Below, in pieces: positions 1 through 5,921 of a stretch of DNA of 9,893 bases. The DNA comes from Competibacteraceae bacterium UBA3908. Its GTDB lineage: Bacteria; Pseudomonadota; Gammaproteobacteria; Competibacterales; Competibacteraceae. Position numbers and translations under genes: made by a program. The notes below the pieces were generated by a model. That model ran no database searches. It worked only from the letters and a program-made list of their open reading frames with translations, and had not been told where the DNA came from. How positions within the stretch are numbered: the stretch's first letter is position 1; every line of letters begins with the position of its first letter. The stretch covers positions 1-9,893 of the forward strand of contig DGFE01000094.1 in assembly GCA_002391525.1 (NCBI GenBank), written 5' to 3'.

Positions 1-678
1 CTGGATGAAGGTTACGAGATGGTGGTGGGTGCTCGCCAGGCCGACACCCATGCCTCACTGGGCCGACGTTTCGCCAATCACGGCTACAACCGCCTGGCCT
101 CCTGGATGACCGGGTACGACATTCAGGATCTCACCTCCGGCTTTCGCGCCGTCCGCGCTCGCCATTTTCGCAAGTTCCTCTATCTGTTGCCCAATGGTTT
201 TTCCTACCCTACCACCAGCACCATGGCCTTTTTCCGCGCCGGATTCCCGGTCGCCTACGTTCCGATCCGAGCGGGGCAGCGTGGCGGCAAAAGCCACATC
301 AGCGTGCTGCGGGACGGTTCCCGGTTTGTGCTGATCATCCTCAAGATTGGCGCGCTGTTTTCGCCGATGCGGTTTTTCCTGCCGCTGAGCCTGGTTTTCC
401 TGCTGACCGGCGTGGGGTACTACGGATACACCTACTTCACCATGAACCGCTTCACCAACATGAGCGCCGTGCTGTTGATCTATTCCCTGTCGCTGTTTCT
501 GATCGGCCTGGTCTCGGAGCAAATCTCCGCCCTGCACTACAAGGGGGTCGAGGAGGATCAACGGCGAACCCGGCGGGACGAGCAGCCTCATTTGGCCAGC
601 TCGCGTCAGCGCCGCTCCACGGGGGAGAACGATTTGGCGGGCGCTCCCTCCCCGTTGCGGGAAGAGGCAGGCGGCTAG
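1..678 (+). CDS. GT2 family glycosyltransferase, membrane-anchored (5' partial)
   Basis: The reading frame is open from base 1, so the gene begins upstream of the window; the ATG at 19 is internal. The visible part is the C-terminal half of a GT-A glycosyltransferase of the DPM1/ArnC/GtrB type, which moves a sugar from a nucleotide donor to a polyisoprenyl-phosphate or similar lipid at the inner membrane. Seen: the sequence DLTSGFRA, typical of this branch just after the catalytic core, then RGGKSHIS, then two hydrophobic segments (about residues 122-138 and 148-166 of the visible part, RFFLPLSLVFLLTGVG and VLLIYSLSLFLIGLV). The last ~45 residues are charged and low in complexity (EEDQRRTRRDEQ onward). 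The donor-binding DxD motif would lie upstream and cannot be checked. A lipoprotein and a polysaccharide export permease follow on the same strand with short gaps, so a role in capsule or O-antigen assembly is inferred. The sugar is unknown. Confidence 0.85.
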   Translation: MDEGYEMVVGARQADTHASLGRRFANHGYNRLASWMTGYDIQDLTSGFRAVRARHFRKFLYLLPNGFSYPTTSTMAFFRAGFPVAYVPIRAGQRGGKSHISVLRDGSRFVLIILKIGALFSPMRFFLPLSLVFLLTGVGYYGYTYFTMNRFTNMSAVLLIYSLSLFLIGLVSEQISALHYKGVEEDQRRTRRDEQPHLASSRQRRSTGENDLAGAPSPLREEAGG

Positions 679-694
679 GGATGAAGGTGGCGGC

Positions 695-1468
695 ATGACC
701 CGCCCCTTGTACTACTGGCGGTTGCGCCGGATGAGGAGAATGCCGTTGACCCGGTTTGGGTGGGTTGGAGTTTTGGTGTTGACGGTCGGGATGTTGGGCG
801 GGTGCGCGGCGCCACCCGCGGCGATCCCTGAGCAGATGGAAACGACGCAGGTCCCAATGGATGACACCGAGAGCTGGTGGTACGTGCGGTTTCGTCTGAG
901 GTGGCCGGAGGACGAGGAACCGCCCTGGTGGCCAGATCTGCTGTTGGCCGACCGGGTGATTGGCCCCGTACTTGCTACCGAGCACGCGACGATTACGCTC
1001 TGGCGTTTCCACCGCCGCGCGGCCCGCGATGGAGCGGGTCGCCAGTTCAGTTTCATTTTCCGGGCATCGCCGGCGACGGCGGAACGGGTCAATACGCGGA
1101 TCGTTAATGATCCGTTATTGGCTCGTCTGCAACGGGACGGACTCGTGCGGACGGTGAGCTATGACGATCCGGTTCAGGCGCGGCGGCCGGGAATCGGCGA
1201 CACGTCGGATAAGAACTGGCCCCCGGAGATGCGGGACGCCTGGCCCTGGTTCATCATGGGCGTCAGCCGACTTTGGCTGGAACTGATCCGCGAACTCGAG
1301 AAGCAGCAAGGGCTGCCGGAGGAGCCGGAGGCGCGTTATGCCGCACTCGAAAGGGTGTTGAACGAACTCTGGCGGGAGGAGGGCGGCCATGCCCTGCTTC
1401 ATCATCTGAGCGCGGTGTTCGGTTATCGGGAGTTGGCGGTGACCCGGCGGGAGTTGATGCGGTTTTGA
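695..1468 (+). CDS. Predicted outer-membrane or periplasmic lipoprotein of unknown function
   Basis: I do not recognise the family. The N-terminus is basic (RLRRMRRM), followed by a hydrophobic stretch and a lipobox LGGC with Cys at residue 37, so it should be cleaved by signal peptidase II and lipidated. The mature part is about 220 residues, rich in Trp and Arg (WWYVRFRLRWPEDEEPPWW near residues 56-74), with no visible membrane segment. The start at 695 is favoured because AAGGTGG lies four bases upstream. In-frame ATGs at 731 and 740 would give a more usual signal-peptide length but have poorer ribosome binding sites. The gene begins 16 bases after the glycosyltransferase stop and ends just before the export permease, which suggests one operon and a role connected with envelope polysaccharide. 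That role is inference only. Confidence 0.75.
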   Translation: MTRPLYYWRLRRMRRMPLTRFGWVGVLVLTVGMLGGCAAPPAAIPEQMETTQVPMDDTESWWYVRFRLRWPEDEEPPWWPDLLLADRVIGPVLATEHATITLWRFHRRAARDGAGRQFSFIFRASPATAERVNTRIVNDPLLARLQRDGLVRTVSYDDPVQARRPGIGDTSDKNWPPEMRDAWPWFIMGVSRLWLELIRELEKQQGLPEEPEARYAALERVLNELWREEGGHALLHHLSAVFGYRELAVTRRELMRF

Positions 1469-1486
1469 GTTTTTGAGGAGTTGGGT

Positions 1487-2419
1487 TTGAGCCCAATGCG
1501 AGGGCAGAGGGGAGTGAACGACATTTACGATGTGTCCGCGGTACCGCCGGCAACCACGCGCAAGCCGGATGTTGCTGACCATGTTACCGTCTACACCCCG
1601 GATTCGGCGCTGCGCGATCCGGGCCGGTTGATCGGCGAGATGCTCCGCGACCTGTGGGCCGGGCGCGAGCTGGCGTGGCGGCTGGCGGTGCGCGACATCA
1701 GCGCGCAATACCGGCAAACCGCTCTGGGCCTGGTATGGGCGTTCATTCTGCCGCTGGCCAACACCGCGGTCTGGTTGTTCCTGAACGCCAGCGGCATCGT
1801 CCGCATGGGCGAGACCGTGCTGCCTTATCCGGTGTACGTCTTTACGGGGACCATGCTGTGGGCCATCTTCATGGAGGCGGCCAGCGCGCCCTTGCAGCAG
1901 ACCACCGCCGCCAAGCCCATGCTGGCCAAGATCAACTTTCCGCGCGAGGCGTTGATCGTCTCGGGAATCTATCAGACGCTGTTCAATGCTGGCATTAAAA
2001 TTGCCTTTATTTTACCGGCGATCATGTTACTGGGGGTGTTCCCGAATTGGAGTCTGTTGTTATTCCCGCTGGCGCTGGGGTCGCTGATTTTGGCGGGTAC
2101 CGCGTTGGGTCTGTTGCTGACGCCGGTGGGCATGCTCTACACCGATATCGGCAAGTCGTTTCCGCTGGTGATGCAGTTTCTGATGTACCTGACGCCGGTG
2201 GTGTTCGCCATGCCGGCCGGCGGCTGGGCCGCCACGACCTTCCAGATCAATCCGCTGACGCCGCTGATTCTGACCGCCCGCGACTGGCTGACGGGGATGA
2301 TGCCGGAGTATCTGGGGTATTTTCTGGGGGTGAACCTGGCGACGCTGGCGTTGTTGCTGGTGATGTGGATCGTGTTCCGCGCCGCCATGCCCATTCTGAT
2401 CGAGCGCATGAGCGCCTGA
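1487..2419 (+). CDS. ABC-2 type polysaccharide export permease (Wzm-like)
   Basis: This is the inner-membrane permease of an ABC exporter that moves lipid-linked O-antigen, capsule or teichoic-type polymers across the membrane; the family includes Wzm, KpsM, TagG and RfbA. The cytoplasmic N-terminus carries the family signature ELAWRLAVRDISAQYRQTALGLVWAF, in which RDI.. .YRQT.LG..WA is the conserved part. About six hydrophobic helices follow, and the length of about 310 residues is normal. Start choice: GAGGAG at 1475-1480 is six bases before TTG 1487, the best-spaced start. TTG 1481 (no spacing), ATG 1496 and GTG 1514 are also in frame, so the N-terminus is uncertain by about ten residues. 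The gene is 18 bases downstream of the lipoprotein stop. The partner ATPase (Wzt-like) normally follows directly but is absent here; the next genes are toxin-antitoxin modules. Confidence 0.9.
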   Translation: MSPMRGQRGVNDIYDVSAVPPATTRKPDVADHVTVYTPDSALRDPGRLIGEMLRDLWAGRELAWRLAVRDISAQYRQTALGLVWAFILPLANTAVWLFLNASGIVRMGETVLPYPVYVFTGTMLWAIFMEAASAPLQQTTAAKPMLAKINFPREALIVSGIYQTLFNAGIKIAFILPAIMLLGVFPNWSLLLFPLALGSLILAGTALGLLLTPVGMLYTDIGKSFPLVMQFLMYLTPVVFAMPAGGWAATTFQINPLTPLILTARDWLTGMMPEYLGYFLGVNLATLALLLVMWIVFRAAMPILIERMSA

Positions 2420-2423
2420 GTGG

Positions 2424-2510
2424 GTAGTGCTCCAGATGTGGATATCGAATCAGTTAAAGCTTAAGCAATCAACTGGTTATGAGGATTCATATCCACGTCA
2501 AGAACACTAC
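2424..2510. repeat. Imperfect inverted repeat, MITE-like or relic element end
   Basis: The left arm starts GTAGTGCTCCAGATGTGGAT and the right arm, read on the other strand, starts GTAGTGTTCTTGACGTGGAT. Both continue through GAATC and an AGTT/CAGTT block with small gaps. The arms are about 30-40 nt around an AT-rich centre containing AAGCTT. The repeat begins four bases after the Wzm stop codon, where the ATPase gene would be expected. It could be a miniature transposable element, a relic insertion end or a large transcription-ending hairpin. There is no T-run directly after the right arm, which argues against a simple terminator. Confidence 0.6.
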
Positions 2511-2521
2511 TCTGGTTTTCT

Positions 2522-2537
2522 GGCGGCGCTCGCCGCC
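2522..2537 (+). other. Short GC-rich hairpin between inverted repeat and TA operon
   Basis: GGCGGC and GCCGCC form a perfect 6-bp stem around GCTC. It sits between the inverted repeat and the UPF0175 gene. Only scattered A/T follows, so it is at best a weak terminator. The rest of 2420-2600 shows no other gene that I can support. Confidence 0.35.
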
Positions 2538-2600
2538 GAACAAATAGAGGTTTTCAATTGAATCTAGCGAGTTTGCGGGAAAAGCTGAAGAGGTGCGATC

Positions 2601-2858
2601 ATGCAAGTTGCCGTGGCCATCAATCTTCCGAATGATTTTGTTGAAATGCAAACTCCGGCGGTGATAGAGCGGGAAATGCGGATTAGTTATGCGCTTGCGC
2701 TGTTCAAGGCGGCGCGGGTTACGTTATCGAAAGCTGCCGAATTGGCGGGCATGACGATTTATGATTTCATGAAGGCTTGTAAGGAAAATCAGATAGCGGT
2801 TATCGATATCACTCGGGAAGAGCTGATGCAGGAGCTTGAATCCTTGAAACCGTCATGA
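2601..2858 (+). CDS. UPF0175 family antitoxin
   Basis: This 85-residue protein matches the UPF0175 family: an N-terminal strand segment, then ALALFKAARVTLSKAAELAGMTIYDF (about residues 31-56), a helix-turn-helix-like core with the family's LF...R.TL.KAAELAGM.. pattern. UPF0175 proteins are known or predicted antitoxins and transcriptional regulators paired with DUF3368 PIN-like toxins. The start ATG has AGAGGTG about six bases upstream. The stop codon overlaps the start of the next gene by four bases (ATGA at 2855-2858), the usual translational coupling of antitoxin and toxin. Such proteins normally repress their own operon, but no clear operator is visible upstream. Base composition looks more AT-rich than the flanking polysaccharide genes, in keeping with acquired DNA. 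Confidence 0.9.
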   Translation: MQVAVAINLPNDFVEMQTPAVIEREMRISYALALFKAARVTLSKAAELAGMTIYDFMKACKENQIAVIDITREELMQELESLKPS

Positions 2859-3340
2859 TTCTGGTTGCGGACTGTTCGGCCTTGATCGCATTGGCTTCGT
2901 GCGATGGTTTGCACCTGCTGGATGCGTTATTCGGTACGGTCATCGTGCCTGAAGCGGTGTATCGTGAGGCGGTCGTGGGTGATAAACCGGAAGCGAAACA
3001 GTTAAAGGGATATTTACAAGATAAAGTGAGAAAGATTGACCCTGTTGGTTCGGTATTGCTGGATGGATTTTCTGATCTGGGTGAAACCGAGGCCATGCTT
3101 TTATACAAGCAGTATTTGGCGGATAAACTGTTAATCGACGACAAGCGCGGACGCCGGGTGGCTAAAATCAATCACATCAGCACCATTGGCTCTCTCGGAG
3201 TTTTGTTGGCAGCCAAGCAGGCTCGCTTGATCGATCAGATTTTTCCTTTTGTGAACAAATTGGCGTCTTCCGATATTTATGTGTCTGCGGATCTGATCTC
3301 GACCGTGATGGATATTGCGGGCGAAGAGTGGCCACGTTGA
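2855..3340 (+). CDS. DUF3368 PIN-like toxin
   Basis: This 161-residue protein has DUF3368 features, a branch of the PIN ribonuclease fold that acts as the toxin of UPF0175 antitoxins. Seen: VADCSALIAL at the N-terminus (D6 as first acidic residue), VPEAVYREAV (E38), GETEAMLL (E77, E79), LLIDDKRGRRVA (D95, D96; the hallmark motif) and GSLGVLLAAK. The acidic residues fit a metal-dependent RNase site, and no key residue appears missing. Its start overlaps the antitoxin stop, so the two form one module. The last codons run into the 5' remnant of pseG, which begins at TTG 3337 in another frame. The RNA target is unknown. Confidence 0.9.
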   Translation: MILVADCSALIALASCDGLHLLDALFGTVIVPEAVYREAVVGDKPEAKQLKGYLQDKVRKIDPVGSVLLDGFSDLGETEAMLLYKQYLADKLLIDDKRGRRVAKINHISTIGSLGVLLAAKQARLIDQIFPFVNKLASSDIYVSADLISTVMDIAGEEWPR

Positions 3341-3483
3341 ACATTTTCATCCGCACCGATGCTTCGATCCCGGTCGGTTCCGGCCATGTGATGCGCGGCC
3401 TGACCCTGGCGGATGCGTTGCGGGAGTGGGGGACGTGGGGCGTGGAGCGTGGGGCGTGGGGAGCGGGGGTGCGAGGAGTCTGA
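3337..3483 (+). pseudogene. Truncated pseG 5' fragment, copy A
   Basis: Starting at TTG 3337 the frame reads LNIFIRTDASIPVGSGHVMR, then GLTLADALRE. This matches the N-terminus of PseG, the UDP-sugar hydrolase of pseudaminic acid synthesis, whose glycine-rich loop and catalytic histidine (His17 in the Campylobacter enzyme) correspond to G-S-G-H17 here. Similarity ends after about 30 codons. The frame then passes through a G-rich repeat and stops at 3481-3483, so only about a tenth of a normal PseG (~330-360 residues) remains. Bases 3347-3426 match 4173-4252 with two mismatches. The start overlaps the end of the DUF3368 toxin. It is not functional as an enzyme. Confidence 0.75.
3428..3469 (+). 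repeat. G-rich minisatellite / possible G-quadruplex
   Basis: The stretch is built from imperfect copies of CGTGGGG and GCGTGGAG, with G-runs at 3428-3432, 3437-3440, 3451-3454, 3458-3461 and 3465-3469. The loops are 4, 10, 3 and 3 bases. The equivalent place in the second cassette has only a short G-run, so this is an insertion or expansion unique to copy A. The many G-runs could fold as a G-quadruplex in single-stranded DNA or RNA. Confidence 0.55.
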
Positions 3484-3500
3484 AGCAAGAGGACTTAGTG

Positions 3501-3722
3501 ATGAATACAGCGGATTTGATTTATCAGGAAGCGAAAACTTTATCCGAACCATTATGCGCTGAAGTACTGGACTTCATCGGTTATTTGCGGACCCGGTATC
3601 CCATCCTGCCGGCACCGGGGGATCAGGCGGCCCGGTTAGCTGAATTAGAGGCGTTTTTTGCGCGGTACCAGCGTGATCTGAGTCATTTTCAGTTCAACCG
3701 GGATGAGGCGAATGAGCGCTGA
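3501..3722 (+). CDS. DUF2281-type antitoxin (VapB-like)
   Basis: This 73-residue protein contains LIYQEAKTLSEPLCAEVLDF and IGYLRTR, the DUF2281 pattern (helical segment with LP..L..EVLDFI.FL), a family of small proteins encoded beside PIN toxins. The start at ATG 3501 is chosen because AGAGGA lies eight bases upstream and it matches the start of the second copy; the frame is open further upstream but has no better start. The acidic, aromatic C-terminus (LEAFFARYQRDLSHFQFNRDE) is the likely toxin-binding part. It overlaps the toxin start by 11 bases. A paralogue at 4296 shares 48 of 56 aligned residues but differs completely at the C-terminus. Confidence 0.85.
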   Translation: MNTADLIYQEAKTLSEPLCAEVLDFIGYLRTRYPILPAPGDQAARLAELEAFFARYQRDLSHFQFNRDEANER

Positions 3723-4110
3723 GTTCGTGGATACCAACGTCGTCCTGTACAGTTTGAGCGATGACGTGGCGAAACGGCGCCGGGCGCTGGCGATATTGGT
3801 GGATCGACCCGTGTTGTCGCTGCAGGTCCTGAATGAAGCGGCGAATATTATGCGACGCAAGCTGGGATTCGCTATTCCGGCGATACGCGAGGTGGTGCTG
3901 CGCTGGATGGGTGAAAGCCGTTTCCATCCCCTGGCGCCCTCCACCCTGTTGTCTGCGCTCGATGTAGCGGAACGCTATGGTTTTTCCCATTACGATAGCT
4001 TGATCATCGCGGCGGCTCTGGAAGCCGGTTGCGCTACGCTGTACTCCGAAGATTTGCAGCACGGCCAGGTTATCGACCAACGCTTGACGATTATCAACCC
4101 GTTCACGTGA
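3712..4110 (+). CDS. PIN-domain toxin (VapC-like ribonuclease)
   Basis: With the start at ATG 3712 the protein is 132 residues. It begins MSAEFVDTNVVLY, the standard opening of a VapC PIN ribonuclease. The acidic metal-binding residues are all in place: D7 (VDTNV), E42 (LNEAANI), D95 (HYDSLIIAAAL) and D114 (YSEDLQHG). VapC toxins cut tRNA or rRNA and are neutralised by the adjacent antitoxin. The ATG at 3703, three codons upstream, is possible, but 3712 fits the family better. The module looks intact. The last bases (from 4103) begin a 65-nt segment repeated at 4475-4539, which marks where the toxin was lost from the second cassette. Confidence 0.9.
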   Translation: MSAEFVDTNVVLYSLSDDVAKRRRALAILVDRPVLSLQVLNEAANIMRRKLGFAIPAIREVVLRWMGESRFHPLAPSTLLSALDVAERYGFSHYDSLIIAAALEAGCATLYSEDLQHGQVIDQRLTIINPFT

Positions 4111-4138
4111 GAACCAAGGCTAATCTGAGGCAGTGGTA

Positions 4139-4273
4139 ATGGGTGAAGCCAGGCACGTTAACCGGCAAGTTGTCATCCGCACCGATGCTTCGATCCAGAT
4201 CGGTTCCGGCCATGTGATGCGCGGCCTGACCCTGGCGGATGCGTTGCGGGAGCGGGGGGCGGCGGTGCGGTGA
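4139..4273 (+). pseudogene. Truncated pseG 5' fragment, copy B
   Basis: An in-frame ATG at 4139 reads MGEARHVNRQVVIRTDASIQ, then IGSGHVMRGLTLADALRERG, then AAVR and a stop at 4271-4273. The part from VVIRTDAS matches the PseG N-terminus including the GSGHVMR loop. The first ten residues come from the repeated tail segment and are not PseG-like. It is closer to a normal PseG than copy A at two codons (QI against PV), and its RERGAAVR follows the family where copy A enters the G-rich repeat. Only about 35 PseG codons remain. A 44-residue peptide could be made, but enzyme activity is not possible. Confidence 0.7.
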
Positions 4274-4539
4274 ATTTGAACCGGGAAGGATAGCGATGCC
4301 GAATGCAGCGGAATTGATTGATCAGGAAGCGAAGACCTTATCCGAGTCGCTTTGTGCCGAAGTCCTGGACTTCATTGGTTATTTGCGGACCCGGCATCCT
4401 GTCCTGCCGGCGCCGGCGGATCAGGAGGTCCGGTTAGCTGAGTTAGAAGCGTTTTTTGCGCGGTACCAGCGTGATCACGCGAGAACCACGGCTAACCCAA
4501 GATAGTGGTAATGGCTGAAATCAGGCATCCTAACAGGCA
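4173..4539 (+). repeat. Cassette repeat unit 2: pseG stub, antitoxin, tail (toxin deleted)
   Basis: The second copy of the tandem unit: pseG stub 4173-4252, antitoxin 4308-4476, tail 4475-4539. Compared with unit 1, the sequence jumps from antitoxin codon ~60 straight to the toxin's last codons (position 3678 joined to 4105 in unit 1 coordinates). This removes 426 bases with a 2-base TC microhomology at the joint. The tail ends on the ATG of the Rpn-like pseudogene. Confidence 0.75.
4296..4505 (+). CDS. Orphan DUF2281-type antitoxin paralogue with replaced C-terminus
   Basis: This 69-residue protein starts at ATG 4296, with GGAAGGA about six bases upstream. Residues 5-60 match the antitoxin at 3501 (48 of 56 identical), including ELIDQEAKTLSESLCAEVLDF and RLAELEAFFARYQRD. 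The last nine residues (HARTTANPR) are unrelated: they are a different frame of sequence that, in the first cassette, forms the toxin stop and downstream tail. The toxin-contact end is therefore probably lost. No toxin follows; the next gene is the Rpn-like pseudogene. It could be a dead remnant, or could still affect the neighbouring pair through shared operator binding or dimerisation. Which of these holds cannot be decided from sequence. Confidence 0.75.
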   Translation: MPNAAELIDQEAKTLSESLCAEVLDFIGYLRTRHPVLPAPADQEVRLAELEAFFARYQRDHARTTANPR

Positions 4540-5178
4540 TGACGGATTACGATTCGCCGTGGAAAAACGTCCTGGAACGTTAACTTCCCGGATTTTCTGG
4601 CGTTCTTTTTCCCCGTGGCCCACGCCGGGATCGACTGGTCGCGGGGGTATACCCTGCTGGACAAGGAATTGCAGAAAGTCGTGCGAGATGCAGCGCTGGG
4701 GCGGCGCTGGGCCGACAAGCTGGTGCGGGTGACCGGTTGGGACGGCGTGGAAGACTGGGTGCTGGTGCATGTCGAGGTGCAGGGCGAGCGGGAGGCGGAT
4801 TTCGCCCAACGGATGTTTGTCTACCACTATCGGCTCTACGACCGCCACGCCCGGCCAGTGGTGAGCCTGGCGGTGCTGGCCGAGCCGTTTTCGGGCGAGC
4901 ACGGTACATTTGGCTACGAGCGCTGGGGTTGTCGGATGGGCCTGTGGTTTCCGGTGGTAAGCCTGGCGGGTTATCGGGAGCGGTGGGCGGAACTCGAGGC
5001 TTCGCGCAATCCGTTCGCGGTGGTGACCCAGGCGCACCTGAAGGCCCAAGAGACGGCGCATTCAGACGAGGCGCGGTACCAGGCGAAGCAGACGCTGATC
5101 CGGAGTCTGTACCGACGCGGCTATCACCGGTCGGAGATCCTGGAGTTGTTTCGGTTTATTTTTTCCCTTGAGCGGTAG
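4539..5178 (+). pseudogene. Rpn/YhgA-like recombination-promoting nuclease pseudogene (frameshift and 3' truncation)
   Basis: The natural start is ATG 4539 (MTDYDSPWKNVLER), but an in-frame TAA follows at 4581. Dropping one A at 4582-4583 restores YFPDFLAFFFPVAHAGIDW and the rest of the Rpn/PDDEXK_2 protein, so a one-base insertion broke the gene. The nuclease core is visible: DKELQKVVRDAALGRRWADK, then WVLVHVEVQGE with the E-x-Q active-site variant, then FAQRMFVYHYRLYDRH. These proteins are linked to RecA-independent recombination and resemble transposase-derived nucleases. A second lesion is at the 3' end: after SEILELFRFI the family normally continues for tens of residues or more, but here the frame ends within five codons (FSLER). 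That point coincides with the end of the opposing pilin-accessory gene. A shortened product from GTG 4615 (187 residues) is conceivable but would lack the N-terminus. Confidence 0.85.
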
Positions 5179-5826
5179 ATACAGGTAATCTTCCAGGCGG
5201 CCGCCCTGGCGTGCGATAAATCGCTCGACAGCGGACTGGGCTTTGGGATCGCGGGCTGTAAGTTGCTGGATGTCCACGCTGCGGGTGCGCAGGTGCTGGA
5301 GGTCCGGCCGGTACGGTTCGTAGAGTTCGGGATGAAATTCGATATCCTTGGCGTGGCCGGTCAGGACGGCGAACATCAGGTCTTGGCGCGCCTTGGGATC
5401 TTCAGGAAAGTGCGCCTGCGCCAGGAACGGCCGGGTTCCAGGGGGATGCTGAAGTTTCGGGTGTTTGAGTTGGGCGGGGTCGATTTCCGATGCGGGTATG
5501 GTGGTGAACCGATCCACAACGAAGACGATAAAAGCCGGACGTTGTTGGTAAATGATCACTCCGCCATACAGCAGGGCTCCGAGTTGCATGACGATGATGC
5601 AGGTCATGTCGAATTTCAGTCCCCATTTGCCGGGCTCGAACACGATCAGGGTCAGCAGCGGCCCCAGCACCACGTCCACGCCGGCCAGAATCCGCAGTAC
5701 CCGCCAGCCGCCGTCGATCTCGAAATAGGGCGCCGGATACCAGACAAAAAACATGATCCCCAGGAAGATCAGGAAAATCGTGACACTGGCGGTCAGGTGG
5801 ATGGCGAAGGCGCGCGCTTTGGTCAT
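5062..5826 (-). CDS. TfpX/TfpZ-like type IV pilin accessory protein with altered C-terminus
   Basis: The start at 5826 gives MTKARAFAIHL, as usual for the family; the frame extends upstream to 5916 but that part is not family-like. Seen: a first membrane helix at about residues 8-28, a second at about 36-55 (RILAGVDVVLGPLLTLIVF, then PGKWGLKFD), a third at about 65-85, then VFVVDRF and a periplasmic domain ending in EDYLYLPLKGK near residue 220. TfpX/TfpZ proteins are inner-membrane accessory factors encoded beside pilA and thought to tune pilin stability or assembly. The last ~32 residues (NKPKQLQDLRPV to the stop at 5062) are read from the antisense strand of the Rpn-like pseudogene and are not family sequence, so the native C-terminus was replaced at about 5159-5164. 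Function may or may not survive. The gene lies on the pilA strand, separated from it by a vapBC pair. Confidence 0.8.
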   Translation of the reverse strand: MTKARAFAIHLTASVTIFLIFLGIMFFVWYPAPYFEIDGGWRVLRILAGVDVVLGPLLTLIVFEPGKWGLKFDMTCIIVMQLGALLYGGVIIYQQRPAFIVFVVDRFTTIPASEIDPAQLKHPKLQHPPGTRPFLAQAHFPEDPKARQDLMFAVLTGHAKDIEFHPELYEPYRPDLQHLRTRSVDIQQLTARDPKAQSAVERFIARQGGRLEDYLYLPLKGKNKPKQLQDLRPVIAASVQTPDQRLLRLVPRLV

Positions 5827-5921
5827 GATGGATGAGGTCTTTTGCCGTCTTTTCGTAAAATTGCATTCCCAAAGGTCAGGTGTCTTCGTTTCCGTGTCAG
5901 CTTGTAGCCGGCGCATCGTCC

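Larger units (their letters stand above)
3347..4167 (+). repeat. Cassette repeat unit 1: pseG stub, antitoxin, toxin, tail
   Basis: The first copy of an imperfect tandem duplication. Blocks shared with unit 2: pseG stub 3347-3426 (2 mismatches in 80), antitoxin 3510-3678 (about 22 mismatches in 169 by hand count), and tail 4103-4167 (about 14-15 mismatches in 65). The toxin (3679-4104) and the G-rich stretch occur only in this unit. Confidence 0.75.

Noticed and set aside
2559..2600. Short frame reading LNLASLREKLKRCDH before the UPF0175 gene
   Set aside because: It looks faintly protein-like, perhaps a gene remnant, but it is too short to support and overlaps the antitoxin leader.
3277..3552. 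Minus-strand frames reading PHAPR/TLHAPR repeats
   Set aside because: These are translations of the G-rich minisatellite on the opposite strand, not a repeat protein.
4505..4732. 75-codon frame beginning upstream of the Rpn-like start
   Set aside because: It is an off-frame reading of the tail repeat and the broken nuclease; the PDDEXK residues lie in another frame.
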